A DNA stretch of 64,000 nucleotides from assembly GCF_032452875.1 (NCBI RefSeq), contig NC_083868.1, forward strand, positions 100,250,537-100,314,536, given 5' to 3'. The notes beneath the pieces are model-generated. The model did no database searches and was not told the origin of the DNA. It saw nothing but the letters and a program-made list of their open reading frames with translations. The DNA is from Bos javanicus (Eukaryota > Chordata > Mammalia > Artiodactyla > Bovidae). Below, one piece after another: positions 11,522 to 22,301 of the stretch; position 1 is the first letter of the stretch, and each line of letters starts with the position of its first letter. Both the position numbers and the translations under genes were made by a program.

Positions 11522-11796
11522 ATGATGGCACCCTACTCCAGTACTCTTGCCTGGAAAATCCCATGGATGGAGGAGCCTGGTAGGCTGCAGTCCATGGGGT
11601 TGCTAAGAGTTGGACAGGACTGAGTGACTTCACTTTCACTTTTCACTTTCATGCATTGGAGAAGGAAATGGCAACCCACTCCAGTGTTCTTGCCTGGAGA
11701 ATCCCAGGGATGGGGGAGCCTGGTGGGCTGCCGTCTATGGGGTTGCACAGAGTCGGACACGACTGAAGCGACTTAGCATTAGCAGCAGCAGCAGCT
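11522..11796 (+). mobile_element. BOV-A2 SINE
   Basis: Complete dimer with the typical linker (acttcactttcacttttcac) and a terminal (AGC)n run. Similar flanks around ctcactgatga (11514 and 11798) suggest a short TSD. Confidence 0.93.
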
Positions 11797-12231
11797 CCTC
11801 ACTGATGAAGTGAACTCTAAGGTTTGTATTTTACACCTTTTCCTGGGTCCCCCAAGGACCCATTTCAGTTTTCTGTGGTGGCAACTTTCTGATTTACACA
11901 TCTTTTACTTTTCTGGATTCTTTCCCCTGTCTCAGCACTGCTCCTGAGGACTACTGTTTTCTGATATTTCCTCTCTAAGAAACTACTTCTGCTTGAAACC
12001 TTGTCTCAGAATCTGATTTTGGGAGAATTTGAATAAGACAAAGTTGCTACGAATTATGCTGTAAATTAGAAACAAAATAGTAGAAACAATAAAACAACTC
12101 ATTTAAATGGTACTTGGTTAGATTAATATTAAAATTGCAAAAAATAATTGACAACAAGAAACTTCAGCATTATCATTTAATAGCTGTGTGACTGGGCAAG
12201 TCAATGATATATATTTTTTTCCGAACCTTTT
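11797..12231. other. Anonymous sequence
   Basis: Nothing recognised apart from AT-rich stretches after about 12040. Confidence 0.4.
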
Positions 12232-12925
12232 TATTCCCATGTCTTTGTTTTCCTTTGTAATTATTGTTATTATATTTTGTTTGTTAAGAATACAACATGA
12301 GATTTACCCCCTTAACAAATTTATACATAATGATACAGTATTGTTAACTATAGGCACAATGTTGTACAGCAGATTTCTGGAATTCATTCATCTTTCATGA
12401 CTGAAACTATATTTTTTGAATAGCAACTGTCCTTTCCCCTTCCTTACAGCTCTCACTGACTGCCACTCTATTCTCTATTCCTGTTTTACTATTTTAAATT
12501 TCTCATACAAGTAGGATCATGCATTATTTGTTCTTCTGTATCTGACTTATTTCACTTATTATGATGTCCTATGGATTCATCCATGTTGTTGTATGTAGCA
12601 GGGTTTTTTTTTAAGCTGAATAATATTCCAATGTGATTATGCACCACATTTTCTTTAACCATTCACTCCACGGTGAACACTTAAATTTCCATGCCTTGGC
12701 TACTGTGAGTAATGCTGCTGTGAACGAGAGTGCATATATATCTCTTTGAGATACTTATCTTAGTTCATTTGAATGTATGCCCAGGAATGAGATTGCTGGA
12801 TCTCACAGTTGCATCATTTTACATTCCCATCAACAGTCTACAAGCATTCCAATTTTGCCATATCTTCATCAACAATTGTTATTTTTTTCCTCACTTGTAC
12901 ATAAGAATAACAACTTTTTCTTGAC
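12232..12925 (-). mobile_element. Antisense old L1 3' UTR fragment
   Basis: Plus-strand order is the reverse of an L1M-type 3' end: gagatttaccccctta (12300), tgttaactataggcacaatg, gtacagcagatttctggaat, tgtatctgacttatttcact and ggattcatccatgttgttgt. It then enters the ORF2 end (atgagattgctggatctcac). No coding capacity remains. Confidence 0.8.
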
Positions 12926-12973
12926 ATTGTGATTTATAATGTTATATACCTTATTATCATGCAAAGCACCAAC

Positions 12974-13179
12974 GCATTGGAAAAGACCCTGATGCTGGGA
13001 AAGACTGAAGGCAAAAAGAGAAGAAGGTGGCTGAGGATGAGATGGTTAGATATCATCACTGATTCAATGGACATGAATTTGAGCACACTCCTGGGGATAG
13101 TGAGGGACAGGGAAGCCTAGCATGCTGCAGTCTGTGGGACTGCAAAGAATTGGACACGATTTAGTGACTGAGCAACAAT
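12974..13179 (+). mobile_element. BovB LINE 3' end fragment
   Basis: It begins cattggaaaagaccctgatg, continues through the degenerate ORF2 C-terminus (agatggttagatatcatcac) and ends at tggacacgatttagtgactg with an ACAATA tail. About 0.2 kb. Confidence 0.88.
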
Positions 13180-13375
13180 ATATGTATATTTGGTTATTGT
13201 CTCTGTTTCTGGTACAGAGCTCCTAAAAGGCTTAGTACTTCCTGTGTTAAGAGCAATAAAGTTGACTTTTGTTATGTTAATGAATTGACCAGGAAAGCAC
13301 CTAAGGAAGCAAGCTGGTTGCCAGTGGAAACACCCTTGAATAGAATGTTGGAACTTTCAGTGCCTGGTTACTCCT

Positions 13376-13567
13376 CCTCAGGGGTAAAGAACAAGCCTAC
13401 AATGCAGGAGATGCAGGAGATGCAGGAAACATGAGTTTGATCCCTGGGTTGGGAAGCTCCTCTGGAGGAGGAAATGACAACCCATTCCAGTATTCTTGCC
13501 TGGGAAAATCCCATGGACAGAGGACATAGGTTTACAGAGTCTGACTTGACTGAATGACTGAGCCTGC
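13376..13567 (+). mobile_element. Bov-tA SINE, diverged
   Basis: The head is degraded (ctcaggggtaaagaac) and agatgcagg is duplicated in the variable region. The body is typical (agtattcttgcctgggaaaa). It abuts the following BOV-A2. Confidence 0.85.
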
Positions 13568-13836
13568 AATGGCAAGCCACTCCAGCACTCTTGCCTAGAA
13601 AATCCCATGGACGGAGGAGGCGGTAGGCTGCAGTCCATGGGGTCGCGAAGAGTCGGACACGACTGAGCGACTTCACTTTCACTTTTCACTTTCATGCATT
13701 GGAGAAGGAAATGGCAACCCACTCCAGTGTTCTTCCTTGGAGAATCCCAGGGATGGGGGAGCCTGGTGGGCTGCCATCTATGGGGTCGCACAGAGTCAGA
13801 CACGACTGAAGTGACTTAGCAGCAGCAGCAGCAGCA
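13568..13836 (+). mobile_element. BOV-A2 SINE
   Basis: A dimer with the linker cacttttcactttcatgcat and a (CAG)n end at 13819-13836. It follows the Bov-tA without a spacer, so it probably inserted at or near that tail. Confidence 0.93.
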
Positions 13837-14222
13837 CATGGATACAGGAAGACTTGGTGATTGAATCATTGGCCAATTATTTCATCAGTTGTCCCTGTGT
13901 ATAAAGAAGTTTCTGGAAAAACCCAAGAGGAGGACATTTAGAGAGCTTCCAAACCAGAGTGCTTCCTTGTGTCACTGTGCCAGGCCCCAAACCCTAAGAG
14001 CACAGACGCACCTTTGTTCAGAACCTCACCTTCTGTATTGCTATCTCTGCATCTGGCTGTTGATTTATACTTTCTACAATAAACAGTGAATATAGTGAGT
14101 AAACTGGTTTCCTGAATTCTAGGAGCTGTTTTAGCAAATGAATTAAACCAAGGACAGGGTCATTGGGACTTTCAATCTATAGCTACACAAGTGAACACTG
14201 GACTTGCAGTGGGTGGCTAAAG

Positions 14223-14257
14223 TGTGTGTGTGTGGTGGTGGTGGTGGTGGTGGGGGC
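14223..14257 (+). repeat. (GT)n(GGT)n compound microsatellite
   Basis: A short GT run turns into about six GGT repeats and a G run. It lies inside the old LTR-like repeat. Confidence 0.9.
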
Positions 14258-14619
14258 AGTCTTACAGGACTGAGCCCTAAACTGAGATATCTGATGTTAT
14301 CCCTGAGTACACAGTGTCAGAATTGAGTAAAATTGTAAGATACTCAACTTGGTGTTAGAAAATTGCTTTGTGATGTAGGGAAAACCCAAACACACTGGAA
14401 TTGGTGACAAAAATTTTACTTTCTTAATAATTGTTAGGCACAGATAGGACAATACATATGAATATATTTGTATAAGTAATTGACCAATATAAGCTATTAA
14501 TATTTTCCATGTCACTTTACACTTATTTTACAACAAGGTATTCATGAAAAATATTATGAAATACGGTATGTTAAAGAAATATCAAATGATATAAAAGTGT
14601 ATAAATTATTAATTAAAAT

Positions 14620-14732
14620 TTTTTCTTTGCTGTGCCCTGCATGGGATCTTAGTTCCCAGATCAGGGGCTGCATCCATGACCCCAGCAGTCGAAGCTCGGC
14701 GTCTTAACTACTGAACATCCAGGGAAGTTCCT
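14620..14732 (-). mobile_element. Short CHR-type tRNA-derived SINE
   Basis: Antisense: tttgctgtgccctgcatggg, gatcttagttcccagatcag, then gaacatccagggaagttcc. This is the short CHR-1-like form of the cetartiodactyl SINE. Related flanks (aagtgtataaatta near 14595, aagtgtatgaatta near 14735) look like an old TSD. Confidence 0.7.
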
Positions 14733-14862
14733 AGAAGTGTATGAATTAAAATGACCTCACTCTCTACTTTCCCACTCAAGTCCTTTTCCCCAGTGCCCAG
14801 AGCAACCGTTGAGGATTTCTGAATTTGGTTTTTCTAATGATTATCATTAATTTGATACTATG

Positions 14863-15034
14863 TGTCGTGCTCAGTTGCTTCAGTTGTGTACGACTCCTTG
14901 TGACCCTGTGGACTGTAGCCTGCCAGGCTCCTCTGTCTATGAGTTTTCCCAGGCAAGAATACTGGAGTGGGTTGCCATGCTTGCCTCTAGGGGATCTTCT
15001 TGACCCCAGGAATCAAACCTGAGTCTCCCACATT
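14863..15034 (-). mobile_element. Bov-tA SINE, head truncated
   Basis: Antisense body (gtgctcagttgcttcagttg through gaatactggagtgggttgcc) ending at cctgagtctcccacatt. The outer tRNA-like head is absent. Confidence 0.9.
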
Positions 15035-15105
15035 AACCAACTGTGATCAATTCTATTGACTCCTCACCCTGATGTATAAGAAATTTGGTATCATTATTAT
15101 ATCCT

Positions 15106-15187
15106 GCTGTTGTTGCTCAGTCACTCAGTAGTGTCTGACTCTTGGGACCCCATGGATTGCAGCACACCAGGCTTCTCTGTCCTTCAC
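15106..15187 (-). mobile_element. BovB 3' terminus, very short
   Basis: It reads gttgttgctcagtcactcag to cttctctgtccttcact, the complement of the BovB 3' end (the ...gtgaaggacagggaagcc side). Only about 80 bases. Confidence 0.75.
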
Positions 15188-15640
15188 TACATAATTTTTA
15201 ACAGTTATATTTTTATTTAGGTTTTTTTTTGATGGTTGTTTACCTAAACTTTCTTAGATCTATGCTTCTTGACTTAGCAAATTTAGGCAGTATTTATTGA
15301 CTTTTGTTTTGAAACAAGGAAATTAGCACATCTGCCTTTCTTTCTGCCTCCTCTGCTTCTCATTTTTGTTTCTGTTATATTATTATTTTTACAAGGTCAG
15401 AGTTGAAGACAGTACATTCTGTTCTGTAACTCTAATTCATTATCCTATCCTTTGTCAATTTGTAGATTCTAAAAACAGAAAACCCCAATACCTTGTTTGC
15501 AATTTATGATTATATAAATACAACACTGTAGTAGAATAGTCAGAACAACACCTAAGAAAATAAATTCTTGTGTTACTAATTCTTTTTCTTCAAAATAATA
15601 TTCTAAGTGTTTTTCTTTTTTTATGATTTCACTTTATGCA
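15188..15640. other. Anonymous AT-rich sequence
   Basis: Nothing recognised. Confidence 0.4.
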
Positions 15641-15950
15641 TTTGTTTATTTTTGGCTGTGCTGGGTCTTGTTGTTCCATGGGCTTTCCTCTAGTTGTGGC
15701 GAGCAGGGGCTGCTCTTCATGGCCCTGTGAGGGCTTCTCATTGCAGTGGCTTCTCACGTTGCACAGCATGGCTCTAGGGCTCACAAGCTTCTGTAGTTGT
15801 AGTTCCTGGGCTCTAGAGTACAGGCTCAATAGTTGTGGCACACAGGCTGAGTTGTTCTGAGTCATGTGAAATCTTCCCAAACCAAGGATCAAACCTGTGT
15901 CTCCTGCATTGGCAGGCAGATTCTTTACCACTGAGCCACCAAGGAAGCCC
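15641..15950 (-). mobile_element. CHR-2-type SINE
   Basis: Nearly complete antisense copy: tttatttttggctgtgctgg, ctctagttgtggcgagcagg, cctgggctctagagtacagg, and the reversed head ending gagccaccaaggaagccc. Better preserved than the copy at 3394. Confidence 0.85.
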
Positions 15951-16389
15951 TCTAAACTATGTTCTAATAGAATCTGTTGATCAGGAAAAACATTTCAAAG
16001 AAATGAAACTTTCTGCAGTTCTTCAGGATCATACTGCCACTGATTTTTATGCCTTATATTGTACCTATTTCTAGATTCCTTATTCTTATCCTGGAACATC
16101 TCTTTGAATAATTTATTGCTATAGGGGATTTTAGGATTATTTTACATGCCTGTAAACACCTTTGTATGTATCTGATAATTTCCCTGGTATAGATTTCTAG
16201 TGATATAAGATGATTTATGTATCATTTTGAATGTTATTTTGGGGATATACAATAAAGTCAGTTAATTTTTTTTTTTTTTAATTTTTTTTGTACTTTGAAT
16301 TGTGAAATTTTACCTGAAAATTTCCTGGTATGATTTTGTTCTTACTGTTGTTTTCCTCATTTAGTCTGCCTGGTACTAGGCAAGCTAAT
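15951..16389. other. Anonymous AT-rich sequence with poly(T)
   Basis: A T tract lies at 16266-16290. No gene or family recognised. Confidence 0.4.
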
Positions 16390-16523
16390 CAGGAGAAGGA
16401 AATGGCAACCCACTCCAGTATTCTTGCCTGGAGAATCCCTTGGACCAAGGAGCCTGGTGGGCTGTCATCTATGGGGTCACACAGAGTCAGACATGACTGA
16501 AGCAACTTAGCAGCAGCAGCAGC
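16390..16523 (+). mobile_element. BovA monomer SINE with TSD
   Basis: A single BovA unit (134 bp, second-monomer type, ending in (CAG)n). The direct repeat aggcaagctaat / aggtaagctaat (16378-16389, 16524-16535) has one mismatch and defines the insertion. Confidence 0.9.
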
Positions 16524-16535
16524 AGGTAAGCTAAT

Positions 16536-16977
16536 AAATCTGAATACTTGAGCCATTTTTTGGCTCTGGACATTTAAAAAAATTATTTAATTAACATTAT
16601 TAAATATGTACTTATTTCTCATTATAGATTAAACTTTTGCTGCATGCTGGGGTTAGAGACAGAAGCTGAGGTAAAATGACACCTGGAAAAACATCCCTGG
16701 ACTTTGATACCAAGTAAGGATTCAAGATATGCATACCAAATTTTCAAACAGGTAAAAAAGTAATAGTTTGGGGAGTGTGGAGATGGAATAAAGTAATTCT
16801 CTTCTTTAATAATTTTTTTATTTTATATATAATGTCCTTTGAAAACGTTATGCTTTTGTGAATAGAACATTATCTCTAATATCTTTAAGTCCATTAAACT
16901 AAGATTCATGAGAATCTTCTTGAATCTTCTGCTCCCTAAATTAGCATTGCTTCCTTCAGTATCATGAATTGTATTGT
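16536..16977. other. Anonymous AT-rich sequence
   Basis: No repeat recognised. On the minus strand an AATAAA-like motif lies around 16817-16825, downstream of the frame at 16978-17335. Confidence 0.35.
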
Positions 16978-17335
16978 TTATTCATCTTGATCTTTGACTA
17001 ACCTGATACGGATTTTTTTTAAAGTCCGGTGATCTCTTTTGGGTCTGTTATGATGAATTAATTTGAGATTTTCCTGTGGACCATGATGATTTGTTTCTCT
17101 ATTGGGTCTTTCCACCAAATGTGAGGGGAATTGTAGGCTTGGTGTGAGTGAATGGGTAGATTTTTCTGAAGGATACATGGAAGAAGAGCGGACTGGTAGC
17201 TGTTGTTTATTCTCAGGTGGTAAAATAGCTAGACTTTTTTTGGTCTTGTTTACGCCTAGAAACATCATCTGTTTCTGCTGCATCAGTTTTTTCACTGCTT
17301 GTATTTTGGATACAGAAAGAGCTTCGTTGAAATTT
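16978..17335 (-). other. Open frame of about 119 codons, possible exon or pseudogene, unidentified
   Basis: The antisense frame is open from just after a stop at 17338-17340 to a TGA-free end with a TAA at about 16978. It lacks an ATG near its upstream end; the first ATG is at 17283. The translation is Lys/Gln/Ser/His-rich with no domain I recognise (for example KKLMQQKQMM, RPKRDHRTLKKIRIRL). A second frame of the same strand is also open for about 60 codons, which weakens the case. A MIR lies immediately upstream on the same strand. It could be a terminal exon, a processed pseudogene fragment or chance. Confidence 0.2.
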
Positions 17336-17470
17336 CCTTATTTTACAGGTCAGGAAAAAGTGCTAGAAATTGAATGATTTGCATAAACTCAGAGGATAAA
17401 TGGTGGCAAAGATGAGTTAAATTAAATAATTTAGAATTCCTGATTATAAATCCTAATATTTCCCATAATC
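17336..17470 (-). repeat. MIR SINE fragment
   Basis: The reverse complement contains the MIR core order: cctctgagtttatgcaaatc, then ctgacctgtaaaataagg (compare ...ctcatctgtaaaatgggg). Heavily diverged. Confidence 0.5.
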
Positions 17471-18990
17471 TCAAGACTTCAACTCCATTTGGGAAGTATA
17501 TGTTTTCATTCATATATAATCTTCTAGGGAAGCTTGACAATAGCAGAATTATTACTCCAATGTCAGTTAGGTATTCAAAGCTATTTAAGAAGTGAAACTG
17601 TCTGTATAGGATAGGGAGATGTTAAAATGTATTTGACCTAAGAGGCTGAATGTCTATCTTGTTCTTGAACAATTTTTTATCGGTCTGAGAAGTCCCAGAG
17701 AGAAACATATAGACAGAGTATAAGTCTATTTTGAACAGTTATTCAAAAATAAAACATTTGGTAAGGATAGTAACCTTCTGAAAGGCATTGTATATCAGCA
17801 TCCTCAAAATCTGAAGAAAATTGGGAAGAGAGAGCTCAGAAAAGCAACAATATCTATATGAACACTGAATAGATATACAAACTGAATAGATAGAAGAGGG
17901 AATTTCTACTATGTGTTAAATGCATTTTATACCTTATGCCAAGTTATACCATCTTCAGGCAGCCTTATGTAATCTTCACCTCAAAGAACTTCAAAGAGAA
18001 CAATCTGATGACCTTTCCACTGCTCATCCCGTCTTCTTACATGCAGGTGATACTAATTTGCTATTTGGTATGCTGAAGTTTTAAAAAGAGTTTGGGGAAT
18101 AAGGAAATTTCTGTTTGTCTTTGAAAATAAAACTAATTCAGGGTAGTCCTGCAAACTGTAAAATGATGCTCTTTGTAGACATTGTGAAAAATGCCTCTAA
18201 TACCATGAGAGAATAAAATCTACTAGTTTTCAAGAAATTTAATTCACTTCTCAAGTTAATTCTTTATCTATATTTAACTTAAAAGTAAGGAAGGTAGTTA
18301 AATTAAAATTAACTTTTAGCATGCTAGAAGTAGTTCCTGCTAATGAGATGTATAGAGAAAGAGTCAGAGACTTTTGGTGAGCCAATTGGGTCCGAAAAGT
18401 GTCTCCCAAAGTAACAGGATCAAAAAACAAACAAACAAAAAACTATTTTGTTTAAGTATTCTAAAGGGACTGATTTATAAACTAGAAGATGAAATTATTA
18501 TTGTAATGAGAGATACAGCTTAGAAGATTACCAACATTTGGCATTTGCAAAGAAAATCTCCCTTCTGTTGGGGCAGTATACTCAGGACTCCTTGAGTCTG
18601 TGAGTTCAGATGGACAAATTTCGAGTTAGGATTTTTTGAAAGGAATATTTCTGTCAAACTACAGTACCTGAAAAATTATTCTTTATGCTAGCAGTATTAT
18701 AATTAATAACAATTTTCTTTTGCAATCAGCTCCCTTTTTCACATGGAGAAAGTAACATGAAGGAACTTCTTAAATGTTTAATAATTACACTAAGTGAAGG
18801 AAAGAAATTTAAAAAGCTCAAATCTTTTCTTTCTTTTTTTTTTTTTTTGTTGCCTCTAAATTCTTTGGCTGTGATTACCCAATTGTTTCACAATGTTATG
18901 ATATGCTTGAGCAGAATAGAACTTTATTTCCTTTAGTTACTTTCCAGTCACCTTTTTGTTGTGTTGTTTTTGTTTCTGGTTTGAGACTAC
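17471..18990. other. Anonymous sequence
   Basis: About 1.5 kb with no recognised transposable element apart from a poly(T) run (18834-18848) and an (AAAC)-rich run near 18425-18443. No coding exon evident. Confidence 0.4.
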
Positions 18991-18994
18991 AGAG

Positions 18995-19218
18995 ACAGTC
19001 TGATCCCAGAAGCAGTGTGTTGAGCTTGGATTCAGAGCGCTTGGATTCAAATCCCCTTTGGATTTCTTGCTAATTGCCTATGTCTCATTTTTTCCTCATC
19101 TGCAAACCAGAGATAAGGCAAAGGAGCCTGTGGTGAAATGGGATAACATATGTAAAAACAAGTGGCATTACTCCTGGCACATAATGGGTATTCAGTAAAG
19201 TGCTGATTGAATCCGAGT
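18995..19218 (+). repeat. MIR SINE
   Basis: Near full-length: ggattcagagcgcttggatt, caaatcccctttggatttct, attttttcctcatctgcaaa, then cctggcacataatgggta. The order matches the MIR consensus from tRNA-like head to LINE-like tail. Confidence 0.8.
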
Positions 19219-20798
19219 TCATGCTGATCACCTTTACAGGATGTGGGAAACATCCTATTTCATTTTGAATGTATTTAAGAAAACTTCATCAATTCACTAT
19301 CTCAAATGGAACACACATTCATAACTTCTCAGTTCCTTAGACAGTGTTACCTATGTAGATGTCTAAGTTCAAGTCTATGTTGAATATTTTTTACTTCAGT
19401 TTTATAGCGCAATATTTTCTGCCTCTGTCCCTAAATTATAGGTATGTCTTCTTTTAGAGCTTATTGTGTGTTCTAGACACGTTGTATACTGGTTAAGAGT
19501 TCATTCTGCTCACGTCTTCCTATGTCACCATTCAGTAACTTCATGTTAAGAGCTTGAAATCAGTCATGCTGAGAATATTCACAACATGGCAATTAGCAAA
19601 CACAAGTCAAGATTTCAGGCTGATGAAAGTTTTGTCATCTTGTATCTGCTTCGTGGTACCTTAATCATGGCAGAGAAAGAACAACCGGGAGGTTGTGTGT
19701 TACTTTTCTATGCATTAACTTCCATTCACAGCCATTGTCCAGAATTAAGTAAATAGCTGAGCTTAAATGCAAGAGAGCAAGGGAATAATGAGGATTACAT
19801 GATATGTTTTGTGAGCACCATAGTTTATGCCATGGATAGTGCTTAAATGTTAAATTTAATAACTGTTAATTCTCAGTTATAGATTCTGTTACTTTTGAGA
19901 AAATCATTTTGCTAATAATCAATAATGCTTATTCTGATGCAGTAAAATTATCTTTATTCCAACTTATAGCTATTCTTGGATGAAGTTGGCTGGTCAAACA
20001 CCCAGAACTGATGAGGTAGGTCTACTGGGATGATGTTTTTCAGAGGACCGGGGAGCCCTGTGAGAAAGAACTTATCCTATGGGAAGAAGAAATGAATCTA
20101 CAAGTTTGGCCAAATATAGAAATCTTTGATCCCAAATAAGTAACTTTCAGAGGAAGAACATGGAGCTTGTTCCTCAGGTATGATTGTCATCTCAGGTCTA
20201 CCTGTACTCATGTTTATATTTGCAGGAAGGAGGAAGAAGAATAAACAAAAGCCAATAAATGCTATTTTGTGTCTAAAATGTATAAGATATTGGAGCACAA
20301 ACTATGATGCCTTAGATTACTGATAAGGGAGTACAATGAAGAACAAGAGAAGAGAATTTTACCCACTTTCCCCAATACATCTGCAATAATTCTTAACCTT
20401 TGGTAAAAGTAATATACTGATGTTAGAATAATATACATACAGATATATTTAGAAACACATTCAGCATATGGATTCTAGCAGTCCATGTGGTCTCATGTGA
20501 TATGTCCCTGTTAACATTCTCATGCAGTGAGCAGTGACAACACAGGGGCACTGGTGCCTGGTAGAGGTGATAATCTTAGTGGAATTGACTGTAAGAAGGA
20601 GATAAGTAGAACATGACTGGAGAGTGATGCACAGCAAGTGAGAGTATTACCACTGGAGTGAACCATTAGCTAGTAGGAAGTAGCACTACCCAAGGCAGAG
20701 TGATACCTTTTTAAAACTGCAGAGCCAGTTGAAGTCTCTACTGTAGGCATTGCTTTGAGTAGTGAGTTTGTAGAAGAAATAGAACCTGTATTGTTGTA
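19219..20798. other. Anonymous sequence
   Basis: About 1.6 kb with no recognised repeat, RNA gene or exon. Short open frames (for example 20098-20298, -) carry no motifs. Confidence 0.4.
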
Positions 20799-20840
20799 GG
20801 GCTTCCCAGGTGGTACAGTGGTAAAGAATCTGCCTGCTAC
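20799..20840 (+). mobile_element. Bov-tA 5' head only, joined to L1
   Basis: Exactly the first ~42 bases of Bov-tA (gggcttcccaggtggtacag to aatctgcctgctac). The rest of the SINE is missing and L1 sequence starts at 20841. See the finding on a chimeric insertion. Confidence 0.85.
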
Positions 20841-21930
20841 AAATGGATAAGGAAGTGGTACATATAAACAATGGAATATTGCTCAGCTATATAAAAAGAA
20901 CACATTTGAGTCAGTTTCAATGAGGTGGACAAAACTGGAGCCTATTTTACAGAGTGAAGTAAGTCAGAAAGAGAAACACCAATACAGTATATTAACGCAT
21001 ATATATGGAATTTAGAAAGAAAAATTAAAAGACGCTTGCTCTTTGAAAGGAAAGTTATGTCCAACATAGATAGCATATTCAAAAGCAGAGACATTACTTT
21101 GCCAACAAATGTCTGGCTAGTCAAGGCTATGGTTTTTCCTGTGGTCATGTATGGATGTGAGAGTTGGACTGTGAAGAAGGCTGAGTGCTGAAGAATTGAT
21201 GCTTTTGAACTGTGGTGTTGGAGAAGACTCTTAAGAGTTCCTTGGACTTCAAGGAGAACCAGTCCATTCTGAAGGAGATCAGCCCTGGGATTTCTTTGGA
21301 AGGAATGATGCTAAAGCTGAAACTCCAGTACTTTGGCCACCTCATGCAAAGGGTTGACTCATTGGAAAACACTCTGATGCTGGGAGGGATTGGGGGCAGG
21401 AGGAGAAGGGGATGACAGAGGATGAGATGGCTGGATGGCATCACTGACTCGAGTCTGAGTGAACTACAGGAGTTGGTGATGGACAGGGAAGCCTGGCGTG
21501 CTGCGATTCATGGGGTCCCAAAGAGTCAGACATGACTGAGTGGCTGAACTGACTGATGGAATTTAGAAAGATAGTAATGATGACCCTATATGTAAGACAG
21601 CAAGAAACACAGATGTAAAGAACAGACTTTTGGACTATGTGGGAGAAGGCAAGGGTGGGACTATATGAGAGAATAGCATTGAAACATGTATATTACCATA
21701 TGTAAAATAGATGACCAGTGCAAGTTTGATTCATGAAGCAGGGCACTCAAAGCTGATACTCTGGGACAACCCCAGAGGAATGGGGTGGGGAGGGAGAGTG
21801 GAGGGAGTTTCAGGATGGGGGGACACATATACACCCGTGACTGATTTATGTCAATGTATGGCAAACACCACCACAATACTGTAAAGTAATTAGCCTCCAA
21901 TTAAAATAAATAAATTAAGTTTTAAAAAAA
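20841..21930 (+). mobile_element. Young ruminant L1 3' end, interrupted by BovB
   Basis: Blocks 20841-21020 and 21572-21930 form the ruminant-type L1 3' end: caatggaatattgctcagct, gcctattttacagagtgaag, then a G-rich 3' UTR (gtggggagggagagtggagg). It ends gcctccaattaaaataaata and an A-rich tail. Only the ORF2 terminus and 3' UTR are present. A BovB fragment with a perfect 15-bp TSD splits it. Confidence 0.9.
21021..21556 (+). mobile_element. BovB LINE 3' fragment with 15-bp TSD, nested in L1
   Basis: A 536-bp 5'-truncated copy covering the ORF2 C-terminal segment. Residues such as MVFPVVMYGCESWTVKKAE are recoverable around 21130-21186, with a stop at the tga of 21187. It runs to the 3' end (gactgagtggctgaactgac). 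Exact direct repeats tggaatttagaaaga at 21006-21020 and 21557-21571 fix the borders. The BovB therefore jumped after this L1 had inserted. Confidence 0.95.
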
Positions 21931-22150
21931 GCAGATAAAGCACATATTGTTAATACACACTGCAATGATAAAATGAGCACAAAGTTGCTAAGATGTAAAG
22001 CACAGGAATTTGATAATGTCAAATGAGCCACTTAGTAGAACAACAATGCCTATATATGATTTAGAAACGTAGATGATTAATCATCTCTTTTCCTTTATAA
22101 AATTGCTAAGTCTTCTTCTGTGACATTTGATTAAAATAAATTATTTTTGT

Positions 22151-22152
<2 letters not shown>
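21931..22152. other. Anonymous sequence after L1 tail
   Basis: Begins in the A-rich tail zone. Nothing else recognised. Confidence 0.4.

Positions 22153-22180
<28 letters not shown>
22153..22180 (+). repeat. (CA)n microsatellite
   Basis: About 14 uninterrupted CA units, directly followed by a headless Bov-tA. Confidence 0.95.
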
Positions 22181-22183
<3 letters not shown>

Positions 22184-22301
22184 GAATCTGCCTGCCAATG
22201 CAAGAGATGCAGGAGATGTGGGTTCAGTCCCTGGGTTGGGAAGATCCCGTGGAGTAGGAAATCATAATCTATTCCAGTATTCTTGTCTAGAAAATCTCAT
22301 G

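Larger units (their letters stand above)
13180..14420 (+). mobile_element. Old LTR-like repeat, sense, split by two SINEs
   Basis: The two parts (13182-13375, 13837-14420) look like one ancient interspersed repeat. It contains ggtacagagctcctaaaagg (13213), a polyadenylation-like caataaacagtgaatat (14078) and cagtgtcagaattgagtaaa (14311). The antisense block at 45490-46134 shares the gtacagagctcctaaaa segment, so this is a family with two members here. LTR origin is inferred from overall architecture; the family name is not assigned. Confidence 0.55.

Noticed and set aside
13378..13803. 141-codon antisense open frame
   Set aside because: It lies wholly within Bov-tA and BOV-A2; the same peptides (VGCHFLLQ and similar) recur at many SINEs in the window.
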